The notes beneath the pieces are model-generated. The model was not told the origin of the DNA and searched no databases. It saw only the letters and a list, made by a program, of their open reading frames with translations. The translations under genes were made by a program, and so were the position numbers. A DNA stretch of 32,598 bases, taken from positions 1-32,598 of the forward strand of contig JAICJR010000013.1 of assembly GCA_025928345.1 (NCBI GenBank), given 5' to 3'. Positions 15,290-22,953 of this stretch are shown here, piece after piece (the first letter of the stretch is position 1; each line of letters begins with the position of its first letter). This DNA is from Thermoleophilaceae bacterium. GTDB lineage: Bacteria > Actinomycetota > Thermoleophilia > Solirubrobacterales > Thermoleophilaceae.

Positions 15290-16174
15290 ATGAGGGAAAG
15301 CGGCACATTCCGCGTCAAGTCCGGCCTCGCCGAGATGCTCAAGGGCGGCGTGATCATGGATGTGGTCACCGCCGAGCAGGCGCGCATCGCCGAGTCTGCG
15401 GGCGCCGCCGCGGTGATGGCGCTCGAGCGCGTGCCCGCGGACATTCGCGCGGCCGGCGGCGTGGCCCGCATGGCGGATCCGTCGAAGATCGAGGAGATCC
15501 AGGAGGCCGTCACGGTCCCGGTGATGGCCAAGGCGCGCATCGGCCACCTCGTCGAGGCGCAGGTGCTCGAGGCGCTCGAGGTCGACTACATCGACGAGTC
15601 CGAAGTGCTCACTCCCGCCGACGAGGCCAACCACATCGATAAGTGGAACTTCAAGGTGCCGTTCGTCTGTGGCGCCACCAACCTGGGCGAGGCGCTCCGC
15701 CGCATCGCCGAGGGCGCCGCGATGATCCGCACCAAGGGCGAGGCGGGCACCGGCAACGTCGTCGAGGCCGTGCGCCACATGCGCACGATCATGGGCGAGA
15801 TCCGCCGCCTCAGCTCGATGGACGAGGCCGAGCTCCCCACCGCCGCGAAGAACCTGCAGTCGCCGCTCGAGCTCGTGCGCATGGTCGCCGAGAAGGGTGG
15901 GCTGCCGGTGGTGAACTTCTCCGCGGGCGGCATCGCGACCCCGGCCGACGCCGCGCTGATGATGCAGCTCGGCGCCGAGGGCGTGTTCGTCGGCTCCGGC
16001 ATCTTCAAGGCCGAGGACCCCGAGCGCACGGCCGCCGCGATCGTGGAGGCCACCACCCACTACGACGATCCCGAGCGCGTGGCGAACGCTTCGCGTAATC
16101 TCGGCGCCGCGATGAGCGGTATCGAGATCTCAGAGCTCGGCGAGCAGGGCCTGATTCAGCACCGCGGCTGGTAG
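15290..16174 (+). CDS. pdxS: Pyridoxal 5'-phosphate synthase lyase subunit PdxS
   Basis: A 294-residue protein that forms PLP from ribose 5-phosphate, glyceraldehyde 3-phosphate and ammonia in the deoxyxylulose-independent vitamin B6 pathway. It is nearly collinear with known PdxS (Pdx1/SNZ) enzymes: [27 protein letters not shown] and VMAKARIGH carrying the catalytic lysine at residue 81. The second lysine is K149 in [11 protein letters not shown], the same number as in the Bacillus enzyme. The phosphate loop [20 protein letters not shown] follows, then FVGSGIF. The length is standard. The ATG at 15290 follows ATGAGCATGCG in another frame. PdxS works as a dodecamer with PdxT, whose gene starts 6 bases downstream. 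Confidence 0.98.
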   Translation: MRESGTFRVKSGLAEMLKGGVIMDVVTAEQARIAESAGAAAVMALERVPADIRAAGGVARMADPSKIEEIQEAVTVPVMAKARIGHLVEAQVLEALEVDYIDESEVLTPADEANHIDKWNFKVPFVCGATNLGEALRRIAEGAAMIRTKGEAGTGNVVEAVRHMRTIMGEIRRLSSMDEAELPTAAKNLQSPLELVRMVAEKGGLPVVNFSAGGIATPADAALMMQLGAEGVFVGSGIFKAEDPERTAAAIVEATTHYDDPERVANASRNLGAAMSGIEISELGEQGLIQHRGW

Positions 16175-16180
16175 CGGCGC

Positions 16181-16738
16181 GTGGTCGTAGGCGTCCTCGC
16201 CATCCAGGGCGACTTCGAAGCCCATGCCGGAGTGCTTGTGCGGTTGGGCGCCGAGGCGCGCATCGTGCGCACGCCGGCCGACCTCGAAGGGCTCGACGCT
16301 CTCGTCATCCCTGGCGGCGAGTCCACCACGATGACGCTCGGCATCGAGCGCGAGGGCCTCGCGGAGCCGCTCCGCGAGCTCGTGAGCTCCGGCGTGCCGA
16401 CGCTCGGCACCTGCGCGGGCATGATCATGCTCGACCGTGACCACCTCGGGCTGCTCGACGTGAGCGCCCGCCGCAACGCCTTCGGGCGCCAGGTGCAGAG
16501 CTTCGAGGCGGATCTCGATCTGAACCGCCTCGGGCGCGATGGGCCGCTCCGTGCGGTATTCATCCGTGCACCCTGGGTAGACGATTACGGGGAGGACGTC
16601 GAGGTGCTTGCTGAGATCGAAGGACATCCCGTGGCTGTGCGGCAGGGCAACATCCTTGCCGTCGCATTCCATCCCGAGCTCACTGACGATGGGCGCGTGC
16701 ATGCCTGGCTCGTGGACCAGGTGAGGCAGCACGCATGA
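16181..16738 (+). CDS. pdxT: Pyridoxal 5'-phosphate synthase glutaminase subunit PdxT
   Basis: A 185-residue class-I-like glutamine amidotransferase that feeds ammonia to PdxS. The catalytic triad is visible: C78 in LGTCAGMIML, and H164 and E166 in AFHPELTDD. The N-terminal VLAIQGDFEAH and the oxyanion-region PGGESTTM are also characteristic. The start is the GTG at 16181, directly before the first beta strand. It lies 6 bases after pdxS, and its stop overlaps the ATG of the aminopeptidase gene (ATGA), so the three genes are probably translated from one message. The length is normal for the family. Confidence 0.97.
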   Translation: MVVGVLAIQGDFEAHAGVLVRLGAEARIVRTPADLEGLDALVIPGGESTTMTLGIEREGLAEPLRELVSSGVPTLGTCAGMIMLDRDHLGLLDVSARRNAFGRQVQSFEADLDLNRLGRDGPLRAVFIRAPWVDDYGEDVEVLAEIEGHPVAVRQGNILAVAFHPELTDDGRVHAWLVDQVRQHA

Positions 16739-17847
16739 AAGACCAGCGCGCGGAAGCGCTCGCGCAAATCCTCGTCCGCTACTCGACGAAGGTGAAGAAG
16801 GGCGAGACGGTGGCCGTGCAAGGCTCCTCGACAGCCGAGCCGCTCGTGCAGGCGGTGTACGAGGAGGTGTTGCGCGCCGGCGGGCTGCCGGTCGTGCAGC
16901 TCTCGCCCGAGGGCGCGGCCGCAGCGTTCTACGAGCTCGCGAGCGACGAGCAGCTCGAGTGGATCCCGCCCACGTCCGCGTGGGCGATCGAGGAAGCTGA
17001 CGTGCGCATCGCCATCCTCGGCGACGCGAACACGCGCGACCTCTCGCAGGTCGACCCGAAGAAGCAGGCCAAGGCGCAGAAGGCGCGCAAGGGGCTGATG
17101 GAGACGTCGATGAAGCGGAGCGCCTCAGGCGAGGGCCGCTGGGCGCTCACGCTCTTCCCCACGCACGCGTACGCGAGCGAGGCCGGCATGTCGCTCGCCG
17201 CCTACGAGGACTTCTACTACGGCGCCTGTCTCTGCACAGATCCTGAGCCGCTCACGGCGTGGCAGCGCCAGTCGGACCTCGTCCGCCGGCTCGCCGACTG
17301 GATCGCGGGCAAGGAGGAGGTTCACATCCAGGCGCCTGGCACCGACATCAAGCTCGGCGTTGCGGGCCGCACGTGGATCCCGTGCGTGGGCGATCGCAAC
17401 ATGCCGGACGGCGAGTTCTTCACCGGCCCCGTGGAGGACGCGGTGGATGGTGAGATCAGCTTCTCGTTCCCGGCCGTCTACGGCGGGCGCGAGGTGTCCG
17501 GCGTGAAGCTGCGCTTCGAGAGCGGCAAGGTGGTGGACGCGAGCGCCGAGCGCGGTGAGCCGTTCCTCCACGAGATGCTCGACACCGACGCCGGCGCCCG
17601 CACGCTCGGCGAGCTCGGCATCGGCACGAACTACGGCATCACCACCGGCACGCGCGAGATCCTCCTCGACGAGAAGATCGGCGGCACCGTTCACATGGCG
17701 ATCGGCATGGCCTATCCCGAGTCGGGCGGCACAAACTCATCGGCCGTGCACTGGGACATGGTTTGTGACTTGCGGCAGGGTGGTTCGATCACTGTCGATG
17801 GAGAAGAGCTCCAGCGTGATGGCGAGTTTCTAGTGGGTAGTGCGTAG
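16735..17847 (+). CDS. M29-family metallo-aminopeptidase
   Basis: A 370-residue aminopeptidase of the M29 (thermophilic aminopeptidase, AmpS/PepS) family, which removes N-terminal residues from peptides using a co-catalytic metal pair. Typical segments are YSTKVKKGETVAVQGSS at the start, and RNMPDGEFFTGPVEDAVDGE, with the metal-binding glutamates and the family GEFFTGP-type motif. The C-terminal GIGTNYGITTG, then LDEKIGGTVHMAIGMAYPE and AVHWDMVCDL supply the His, Tyr and Asp ligands. The ATG overlaps the pdxT stop. A link between PLP synthesis and peptide hydrolysis is not obvious, so co-transcription may be only positional. The last codons and the stop are made of a heptamer repeat. Confidence 0.92.
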   Translation: MKDQRAEALAQILVRYSTKVKKGETVAVQGSSTAEPLVQAVYEEVLRAGGLPVVQLSPEGAAAAFYELASDEQLEWIPPTSAWAIEEADVRIAILGDANTRDLSQVDPKKQAKAQKARKGLMETSMKRSASGEGRWALTLFPTHAYASEAGMSLAAYEDFYYGACLCTDPEPLTAWQRQSDLVRRLADWIAGKEEVHIQAPGTDIKLGVAGRTWIPCVGDRNMPDGEFFTGPVEDAVDGEISFSFPAVYGGREVSGVKLRFESGKVVDASAERGEPFLHEMLDTDAGARTLGELGIGTNYGITTGTREILLDEKIGGTVHMAIGMAYPESGGTNSSAVHWDMVCDLRQGGSITVDGEELQRDGEFLVGSA

Positions 17848-17858
17848 TGCGTAGTTCT
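17831..17858 (+). repeat. TAGTGCG heptamer array at convergent gene ends
   Basis: Four consecutive heptamers, TAGTGGG, TAGTGCG, TAGTGCG and TAGTTCT, fill the end of the aminopeptidase gene and the 10-base gap to the convergent crotonase gene. Because seven is not a multiple of three, the successive TAGs fall in all three forward frames; the aminopeptidase uses the one at 17845. Composition is clearly less GC-rich than its surroundings. Confidence 0.7.
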
Positions 17859-18661
17859 CACTTTGAGACTGCTGCTCTGTATTGACCGAAGTCGGGCTGG
17901 CGTTTTTCTGCGAAGGCCGTTACGCCCTCCTTCGCCTCGTCGCTTTCCAGGAATGCATTGAGGCCTGAAAAGGCGACTGCTCCCAGGCCGGCCAGGTGCT
18001 CGGTGTCGGCGTTGAACGACTGCTTCTGGAAGCGCAGCGCGGTGGGGGAGAGCGTGAGGATCTCGTCGGCCCAGCGCCTCACCTCGTCGTGCAGCTCGGC
18101 CGCCGGCACGACCTTGTTCACGAGACCCCAGCGCTCGGCCGTCTCGGCGTCGTAGCGGCGGCAGAGGAACCAGATCTCGCGGGCGCGCTTCTCGCCAACC
18201 ACGCGCGCGAGGTAACCGGTGCCGAAACCGGCGTCGAACGAGCCCACGCGCGGGCCGTTCTGCCCGAAGATCGCGGTGTCCGCGGCGATCGTGAGGTCGC
18301 AGAGCACGTGGAGCACGTGGCCGCCGCCGATCGCGTAGCCGTTCACCGCGGCGATCACCGGCTTCGGGATCTCGCGCACCATCCGGTGCATGCGCTCGAC
18401 CTCGAACAACCCGGACACCGACGGGCCGTAGTCGCCGGTCTCGGCGCGCTGCTTCTGGTCGCCGCCGGTGCAGAACGCGCGGTCGCCGGCGCCGGTGATG
18501 CACACGACGCCCACCTCCGGGTCCGCCCACGCGCTCGTCAGGCAGTGGATGATCTCGTCCACCGTGCGCGCGCGGAACGCGTTCATGCGGTCGGGGCGGT
18601 CGATCGTTATCCACGCGAGGCCGTTCTCCACGTCGTAGCGCACGTCCGTCATTTCTTCCAT
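17858..18661 (-). CDS. Crotonase-family enzyme of the MenB/BadI group
   Basis: A 267-residue crotonase. Clear family segments are AFCTGGDQ (substrate loop), NGYAIGGGHVLHVLCDLTIA (oxyanion hole), FGQNGPRVGSFDAGFGTGYL with the catalytic Asp, AREIWFLCRRYDA, SPTALRFQKQSFNADTEHLA and EKRQPDFGQY. They match 1,4-dihydroxy-2-naphthoyl-CoA synthase (MenB) most closely in the middle and C-terminus. The N-terminal AWITIDRPDRMNAFR and GAGDRAFCTGGDQ look more like BadI, the ring-opening 2-ketocyclohexanecarboxyl-CoA hydrolase. The loop after GDQ has MenB-like length but lacks the usual GGYVG. The divergent neighbour resembles BadH, which would favour the BadI role. A good Shine-Dalgarno sequence (AGAGGAG, spacing 5) supports the ATG at 18661. 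The family is certain; the exact reaction is not. Confidence 0.85.
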   Translation of the reverse strand: MEEMTDVRYDVENGLAWITIDRPDRMNAFRARTVDEIIHCLTSAWADPEVGVVCITGAGDRAFCTGGDQKQRAETGDYGPSVSGLFEVERMHRMVREIPKPVIAAVNGYAIGGGHVLHVLCDLTIAADTAIFGQNGPRVGSFDAGFGTGYLARVVGEKRAREIWFLCRRYDAETAERWGLVNKVVPAAELHDEVRRWADEILTLSPTALRFQKQSFNADTEHLAGLGAVAFSGLNAFLESDEAKEGVTAFAEKRQPDFGQYRAAVSK

Positions 18662-18709
18662 GTCACTCCTCTCGCTCAGTTGGGGCGGGCGGCTACGCTA
18701 CCCGCGCTC

Positions 18710-19456
18710 GTGGGTCAGCCGAAGTCAGACAGGGTCGCGTTCGTCACCGGAGCCGGGCAGGGGATCGGCCGGGCGATCGCGCTCGCCCTCGCCGACGACG
18801 GGCGGCGCGTGGTGGCGGGCGATCTGCGCGCCGACGCCGCCGAGGCCACCGCGTCCGAGGTCGGCGGCCTCGCCGTGACCGTTGACGTGACCGACGGCGC
18901 GTCCGTGGCGGCCGCCGTGGAGCGGGCGGAGGCCGAGCTCGGCCCGGTAGAGGTCCTCGTGAACAACGCCGGCTGGGACGAGCTGCGCGCGTTCGTGGAC
19001 ACCGACGAGGCGTTCTGGGACCGCGTGATCGACGTGAACTTCAAGGGCTGCCTGCGCATGACGCATGCGCTACTGCCGGGCATGATCGAGCGCGGCTTCG
19101 GGCGCATGGTCAACATCGGCTCAGACGCCGGCCGCGTGGGCTCGTCGCACGAGTCGGTGTACTCGGGCGCGAAGGGCGGCGTGATCGCCTTCACCAAGAC
19201 CGTCGCGCGCGAGGCCGCGCGCGCCGGCGTGACCGCGAACGTGGTGTGTCCAGGTCCCACGCGCACGCCGCTGCTCGAGGGCATGGCCCAGATTAGCGGA
19301 GAGAAGCTGGTGGCCTCGCTCGAGCGGGCGGTGCCGATGCGCCGGCTCGGCGAGCCGGAGGACGTGGCCGCGGCGGTGGCGTTCCTCGCGAGCGAGCGTG
19401 CCGGCTACATCACGGGCCAGACGCTGTCGGTCAGCGGCGGCCTGACGATGGCGTAA
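18710..19456 (+). CDS. SDR dehydrogenase resembling BadH (2-hydroxycyclohexanecarboxyl-CoA dehydrogenase)
   Basis: A 248-residue classical short-chain dehydrogenase. The cofactor loop is TGAGQGIG, the NNAG motif reads LVNNAGWDE, and the catalytic residues lie in NIGSDAGRVGSSHESVYSGAKGG (Ser, Tyr-x3-Lys). NNAGWD, the GSDAGRVGSS stretch and the ending TGQTLSVSGGLTM follow BadH of anaerobic benzoate degradation more closely than general 3-oxoacyl reductases. BadH oxidises the hydroxyl of 2-hydroxycyclohexanecarboxyl-CoA with NAD, giving the ketone that BadI opens. The start is the GTG at 18710; the frame is open for about 700 bases upstream, but that region is antisense to the crotonase gene. 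A 48-base gap separates the divergent starts, so shared regulation is likely. Confidence 0.82.
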   Translation: MGQPKSDRVAFVTGAGQGIGRAIALALADDGRRVVAGDLRADAAEATASEVGGLAVTVDVTDGASVAAAVERAEAELGPVEVLVNNAGWDELRAFVDTDEAFWDRVIDVNFKGCLRMTHALLPGMIERGFGRMVNIGSDAGRVGSSHESVYSGAKGGVIAFTKTVAREAARAGVTANVVCPGPTRTPLLEGMAQISGEKLVASLERAVPMRRLGEPEDVAAAVAFLASERAGYITGQTLSVSGGLTMA

Positions 19457-19472
19457 TGCCGCTCCAACGCCG

Positions 19473-19490
19473 GTGCGCCCACTTGCGCAC
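19473..19490. terminator. Perfect 6-bp hairpin after the BadH-like gene
   Basis: GTGCGC and GCGCAC pair around CCACTT, 16 bases after the stop at 19456. A T-tract is missing, so intrinsic termination would be inefficient; it is still the only stem between this gene and the next. Confidence 0.4.
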
Positions 19491-19522
19491 AGCGCCCTGA
19501 CCTTTCGTCCGCGCGTGCGTTG

Positions 19523-19555
19523 AAAAGGGTGATACCTCGACAGGGAGGCCCTTTT
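19523..19555 (+). promoter_or_regulatory. Leader hairpin around the ribosome-binding site
   Basis: AAAAGGG (19523-19529) is complementary to CCCTTTT (19549-19555), enclosing a 19-base loop that contains AGGGAGG (19542-19548), the Shine-Dalgarno sequence for the secreted-protein gene at 19560. The spacing of 11 bases to the ATG is long in linear form. The stem could shorten the effective distance or modulate access of ribosomes. Confidence 0.4.
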
Positions 19556-19559
19556 ACTC

Positions 19560-19970
19560 ATGAAAATCAATCGCACGATCGCTGCCGGGGCGGCAGCGCT
19601 GACACTGAGCCTCGTCCCGGCGCTGGCGCTCGCCAATACCGGCAACGGCAACGGTCCGCCCCCGTGGGCGCATAACAACCAGGGCACGACCGGCACGACC
19701 GGCACGACCGGTCCCACGGGCACAACCGGCCCCCAGGGCCACGCCTGGGGCTTTTTCTGCCAGGGCGAGAGCAAGAAGCACGTGGCCGGCACTCCAGGCA
19801 CGCCGTTCAGCAAGTGCGTGCATGACATGAAGGCGCTCGCGAGTGGCTCGGCCACGAACCCCGCGAAGGCGTGCAAGAACGAGAGCAAGAAGCACGTGAA
19901 GGGGCAGAAGGGCACGCCCTTCAGCGTCTGCGTGTCCGGCGGCAAGAAGCTGCTGAAGAGCCAGAGCTAG
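19560..19970 (+). CDS. Small secreted protein with two Cys-flanked ESKKHV repeats
   Basis: A 136-residue exported protein. Residues 1-25 are a signal peptide (basic MKINR, hydrophobic core, ALALA before the probable cleavage site). Residues 28-60 are a low-complexity Gly/Thr/Pro linker with GTT triplets. Then two copies of one unit follow: C67-x2-ESKKHV-x-G-x2-GTPFS-x-C86 and C105-x2-ESKKHV-x-G-x2-GTPFS-x-C124. All four cysteines are exactly 19 residues apart, so each unit may form a disulfide loop. The many lysines make the mature protein strongly basic. The function is unknown; binding to an acidic cell-wall polymer is one idea but is not shown. It lies tail-to-tail with the RTX gene, with 3 bases between the stops. 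Confidence 0.8.
   Translation: MKINRTIAAGAAALTLSLVPALALANTGNGNGPPPWAHNNQGTTGTTGTTGPTGTTGPQGHAWGFFCQGESKKHVAGTPGTPFSKCVHDMKALASGSATNPAKACKNESKKHVKGQKGTPFSVCVSGGKKLLKSQS
19683..19709 (+). repeat. Three 9-bp tandem repeats inside the linker
   Basis: GGCACGACC occurs three times in perfect tandem and encodes the Gly-Thr-Thr triplets of the secreted protein's linker; degenerate copies follow to about 19730. Slippage would change linker length in frame by three residues. Confidence 0.7.
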
Positions 19971-19973
19971 GAG

Positions 19974-22904
19974 CTAGCGCAGCCGGAAGCTCGTCAGGTT
20001 CCGCCCCGGACGGAGCCTCTCGGTTAGACCGGTCGAGTCGATGGCGCGTGAGCGGACGTTCCAGGTGCCCCGCGGGAGAAGGTGGGGCACCCGGAGCGTC
20101 CACCTCAGGCTGTCCGTCACGCGCGCCCTGAGGTAGAAGGGGCGCCCGCAGGAGCGGCGCACCAGGTGCGACCCGCGCGCGAGCCACAGGCACCTGCCGT
20201 GGCCGATCGAGCGCGACGCGGCCACGAGCACCTGAGCCACGGGGCCGTTGTCCTGCACGGTCCCGGCGATCAGGTGCACCTTGCGTCGCAGGTTCACCCC
20301 GAACGGCTCGCCGATCAGCGAGCTGGGTCGCAGGTTGATCCCGGTGGTGACCTCGGTGAGCGCGCCGGTCGAGAGGTCGCGCCGGTAGATGCGCGGCTGC
20401 GTGCTGGGCGTCTCCTCCGGCACGACACCGGTCGCCTGTGATGAGAACGCCACGTAGCGCCCGTCCGCGCTGATCGCCCCCTGGGTGCTCGGGCCCGCAA
20501 GCGGCGTGCCGTCGGGATGCGTGGACACCATCGTCGTCACGCCGGTGGTGAGGTTGCGAGCGAACACGTCGGCGGTGCCGTTGGTGTCGCCCAGGACGAG
20601 GTTGGACGCGTTCGAGGTGAACACCGCGACGTTGCCGTCGGCGGAGATCGAGTCGGCGGTGGAGTCGCCGCTCGCGCCGGAGCCGTCCCTGCCCTGGCTC
20701 ACGAGCGTCACCGCCCCGGTGACCATGTCCTTGCGGAACACGTCGACCGTACGGCCGTTGAGCCCGCCGCCGAGCAGATCGGTCGCGTCAGAGTCGAACA
20801 GCACGAAGCGGCCGTCGGCAGAGATCTTCGGGTTCATGCCGCTGCCGTCCGAGCCGAGCGCGCCGGGCGGCACGTCCACGAGCCTGGTCTCCCCGGTCAC
20901 GATGTCGTGCCAATAGATTCCCGCCCGAGTACCGTCTCCGGGCACCAGCCCGCCCGCGTCGCTCGTGAAGGCGACGTAGCGGCCGTCCGCCGAGAGCGAC
21001 GGCTCAGCCGAGCTGCCCACCGTGTTCACACTGTCGGTCAGCGGCACCGACACGCGCACGACGTTGCCGGTGAGCATGTCGCACTCGTAGACGTCCGGCT
21101 GAAGGTCGTTGTCCGACCCGGCGAGATCGGTGGCGCGCGAGCTGTAAGCCACGAAGCGGCCATCGGCGCTGACCACGGGATCGCCCGAGTCCGCGTTGCC
21201 GGCCCGGCACGCGCGCACGTGCGTGCCCGTCAGCAGGTCCTCCCGGAAGATCGCGTATGCCGGCACATGTCCGTTGAGGTCGGAGGTGTTGCTGGCGAAG
21301 ACGAGGAAGCGCCCGTCGCCGCTCAGGGCGCCCGCCGGCCCGTTCCGCAGCCGCGCGCCGCGCGCCGCCGGCCTGCCGGACCGCCGCGCATCGCCCGCAC
21401 GTGTGGTGCCGGTGGCGAGATCGCGCACGAACGGATCGGTGCGAGCCCCGTTCGTGTCACCGGTAATGAGGTTCGAGGCATCGGATGAGAACGCAACCTT
21501 CGAACCGTCGCCCGAAATGGAGGGGGCCGTGGACCCACCATCGGCGGAAGTGGGAGAGACGGGCGGCGACTGGGCCGGCCCGGACTTGCGCTGGACGGTG
21601 GACCCGGCCGCGAGCACCGCAGCGGGCAACAAGTTCGCAACACCGGGAGGCCAGATCTCGGACGAGGGTCTGAAGAAATGGCCGAAGTCGGCCTGGTGGA
21701 ACTGGCTCGTGAACGCCTCACAGCGGCGGTAGACGGCGCGCCGCGCCGGGTTGATCGCGACCACATCGAAGCCGCGCCCGCAGTCGACGTACGCGCGGCC
21801 GTTCGGATCGGTCGTGTCCCCGCCGAGCAGGTTGATGATGTCGTTGCCCGCGCCGGCGCGGATCGTGTCGCCATCGTAGGCACCCTCGATCAGGTCGTCG
21901 CCCGGACCGCCCACCATCAGGTCCTGGCCCGAGCCGCCCTGCAGCTCGTCGTTGCCGGGCGGGCCCGCGTTCAGCGAGCGCGCGTCGCCGTAGAGGCGGT
22001 CATTCCCAGAGCGTCCGGCCAGGCGGTCGCTGCCGGAGCCGCCCATCAGCAGGTCGTCGCCGGGTGTCGAGCCGTCGCCCTCGAGCTCGTCGTTGCCTCC
22101 GCCGCCGAAGAGCCGGTCGTTGCCGCCCTTGCCCTCGATGAAGTCGTTGCCGCCGCCGCCCGCGATCGTGTCGTTCCCGCTATGGCCGAGGAGCTGGTGG
22201 AGCGGGAAGCCGGCTGTGGGGTCGGCGTTGATGATGTGCTCGCAGCCCGCGGAGGGCGGGATCGAGCCGTCGGCGCGGCCCGTCGACAGGTGGTCCGGCG
22301 ACGAGTGCCGCACGCGGTAGACGGTGTCGTTGCCGGGCCCGCAGTCGAAGGTGTCGCGGTTGGGGCCGCCGTAGAGCACGTCGTCGCCTGGGCCGCCGTA
22401 GAGGTGATCGCTCCCCGAGCCGCCGATGAGCACGTCACTGCCGGTGCCGCCGAAGAGGTTGTCCCCTCCGCGTCCGCCGGCAACGATGTCGTTCCCCGGC
22501 CCGCCGTAGAGATGTTCCCGGACCCCGAAGCGCAGCTCGCGCAGGGTGTCGTCGCCGAGCCCGCCGTAGAGGGTGTCCGAGTCGTCGCCGCCGTCGAGGT
22601 AGTCGGCGCCGCGCTCGCCAAGCAGCTCGTCGTTGCCGGGACCACCCACGAGCGTGTCGCCGAACTCGGAGCCCACCACGGTGTCGTGGCCGTTCTCGCC
22701 AAAGAAGGCGATCGGGCCTGGGCTGCCCGAGAACACGGCGTCGTCGCCCTCATCGGTGCCGCAGGTGGGGCCGCCGGGCGTGCTCGGAACGTCGCTCGAC
22801 AGCTCCACGCCGCAGGCCGACTGGTAGCCGGTCGAGGCGCTCGCCGTGGCGGGCGCGATAGCCGCCGCGAGCAGCGAAATCAGCACTAGGTGGCGCACCT
22901 GCAC
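19974..22904 (-). CDS. Secreted RTX calcium-binding plus WD40/TolB-like propeller protein
   Basis: A 976-residue exported protein. Residues 1 to about 24 are a signal peptide ([19 protein letters not shown]). About 50-375 hold many RTX nonapeptides of the GGxGxDxLx kind (for example [20 protein letters not shown]), which fold into calcium-loaded beta rolls outside the cell. After a linker, about 455-850 contain repeated PD40/TolB-like blades with the recurring motif [11 protein letters not shown] and DLATGTT-type strands, expected to form a beta-propeller. The last 110 residues (from [12 protein letters not shown]) look like a beta-sandwich with two cysteines and no anchor or LPxTG motif. The start is the GTG at 22904; a second GTG at 22898 is possible. 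No type I secretion genes are nearby, so export is probably by Sec. It may be an adhesive or surface scaffold protein; the ligand is unknown. Confidence 0.85.
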   Translation of the reverse strand: MQVRHLVLISLLAAAIAPATASASTGYQSACGVELSSDVPSTPGGPTCGTDEGDDAVFSGSPGPIAFFGENGHDTVVGSEFGDTLVGGPGNDELLGERGADYLDGGDDSDTLYGGLGDDTLRELRFGVREHLYGGPGNDIVAGGRGGDNLFGGTGSDVLIGGSGSDHLYGGPGDDVLYGGPNRDTFDCGPGNDTVYRVRHSSPDHLSTGRADGSIPPSAGCEHIINADPTAGFPLHQLLGHSGNDTIAGGGGNDFIEGKGGNDRLFGGGGNDELEGDGSTPGDDLLMGGSGSDRLAGRSGNDRLYGDARSLNAGPPGNDELQGGSGQDLMVGGPGDDLIEGAYDGDTIRAGAGNDIINLLGGDTTDPNGRAYVDCGRGFDVVAINPARRAVYRRCEAFTSQFHQADFGHFFRPSSEIWPPGVANLLPAAVLAAGSTVQRKSGPAQSPPVSPTSADGGSTAPSISGDGSKVAFSSDASNLITGDTNGARTDPFVRDLATGTTRAGDARRSGRPAARGARLRNGPAGALSGDGRFLVFASNTSDLNGHVPAYAIFREDLLTGTHVRACRAGNADSGDPVVSADGRFVAYSSRATDLAGSDNDLQPDVYECDMLTGNVVRVSVPLTDSVNTVGSSAEPSLSADGRYVAFTSDAGGLVPGDGTRAGIYWHDIVTGETRLVDVPPGALGSDGSGMNPKISADGRFVLFDSDATDLLGGGLNGRTVDVFRKDMVTGAVTLVSQGRDGSGASGDSTADSISADGNVAVFTSNASNLVLGDTNGTADVFARNLTTGVTTMVSTHPDGTPLAGPSTQGAISADGRYVAFSSQATGVVPEETPSTQPRIYRRDLSTGALTEVTTGINLRPSSLIGEPFGVNLRRKVHLIAGTVQDNGPVAQVLVAASRSIGHGRCLWLARGSHLVRRSCGRPFYLRARVTDSLRWTLRVPHLLPRGTWNVRSRAIDSTGLTERLRPGRNLTSFRLR

Positions 22905-22912
22905 TCGAACCC

Positions 22913-22918
22913 ACTATG
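22913..22918 (-). promoter_or_regulatory. Possible -10 element of the RTX protein gene
   Basis: On the minus strand the bases read CATAGT, 8 bases before the GTG at 22904. Together with TAAACT on the other strand it would give back-to-back promoters in the 49-base divergent gap. Confidence 0.35.
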
Positions 22919-22940
22919 TCGTGCCGAGGATCGGTGCTCG

Positions 22941-22946
22941 TAAACT
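22941..22946 (+). promoter_or_regulatory. -10 element of yebC, leaderless layout
   Basis: TAAACT fits the actinobacterial -10 pattern TAnnnT and is followed by exactly 7 bases and the GTG at 22954. The mRNA would begin at the start codon, which agrees with the absence of a Shine-Dalgarno sequence. No convincing -35 is visible. Confidence 0.5.
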
Positions 22947-22953
22947 CCTGTTC

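Noticed and set aside
21850-22760. Regular short repeats that could suggest a CRISPR array
   Set aside because: Spacing follows 27-base coding units for RTX nonapeptides, the sequence is in frame and degenerate, and there are no cas genes.
21678-22889. 403-codon plus-strand frame opposite the RTX gene
   Set aside because: Its Val/Ala/Arg repeats mirror the Gly/Asp-rich RTX codons of the other strand; there is no start signal and no independent domain.
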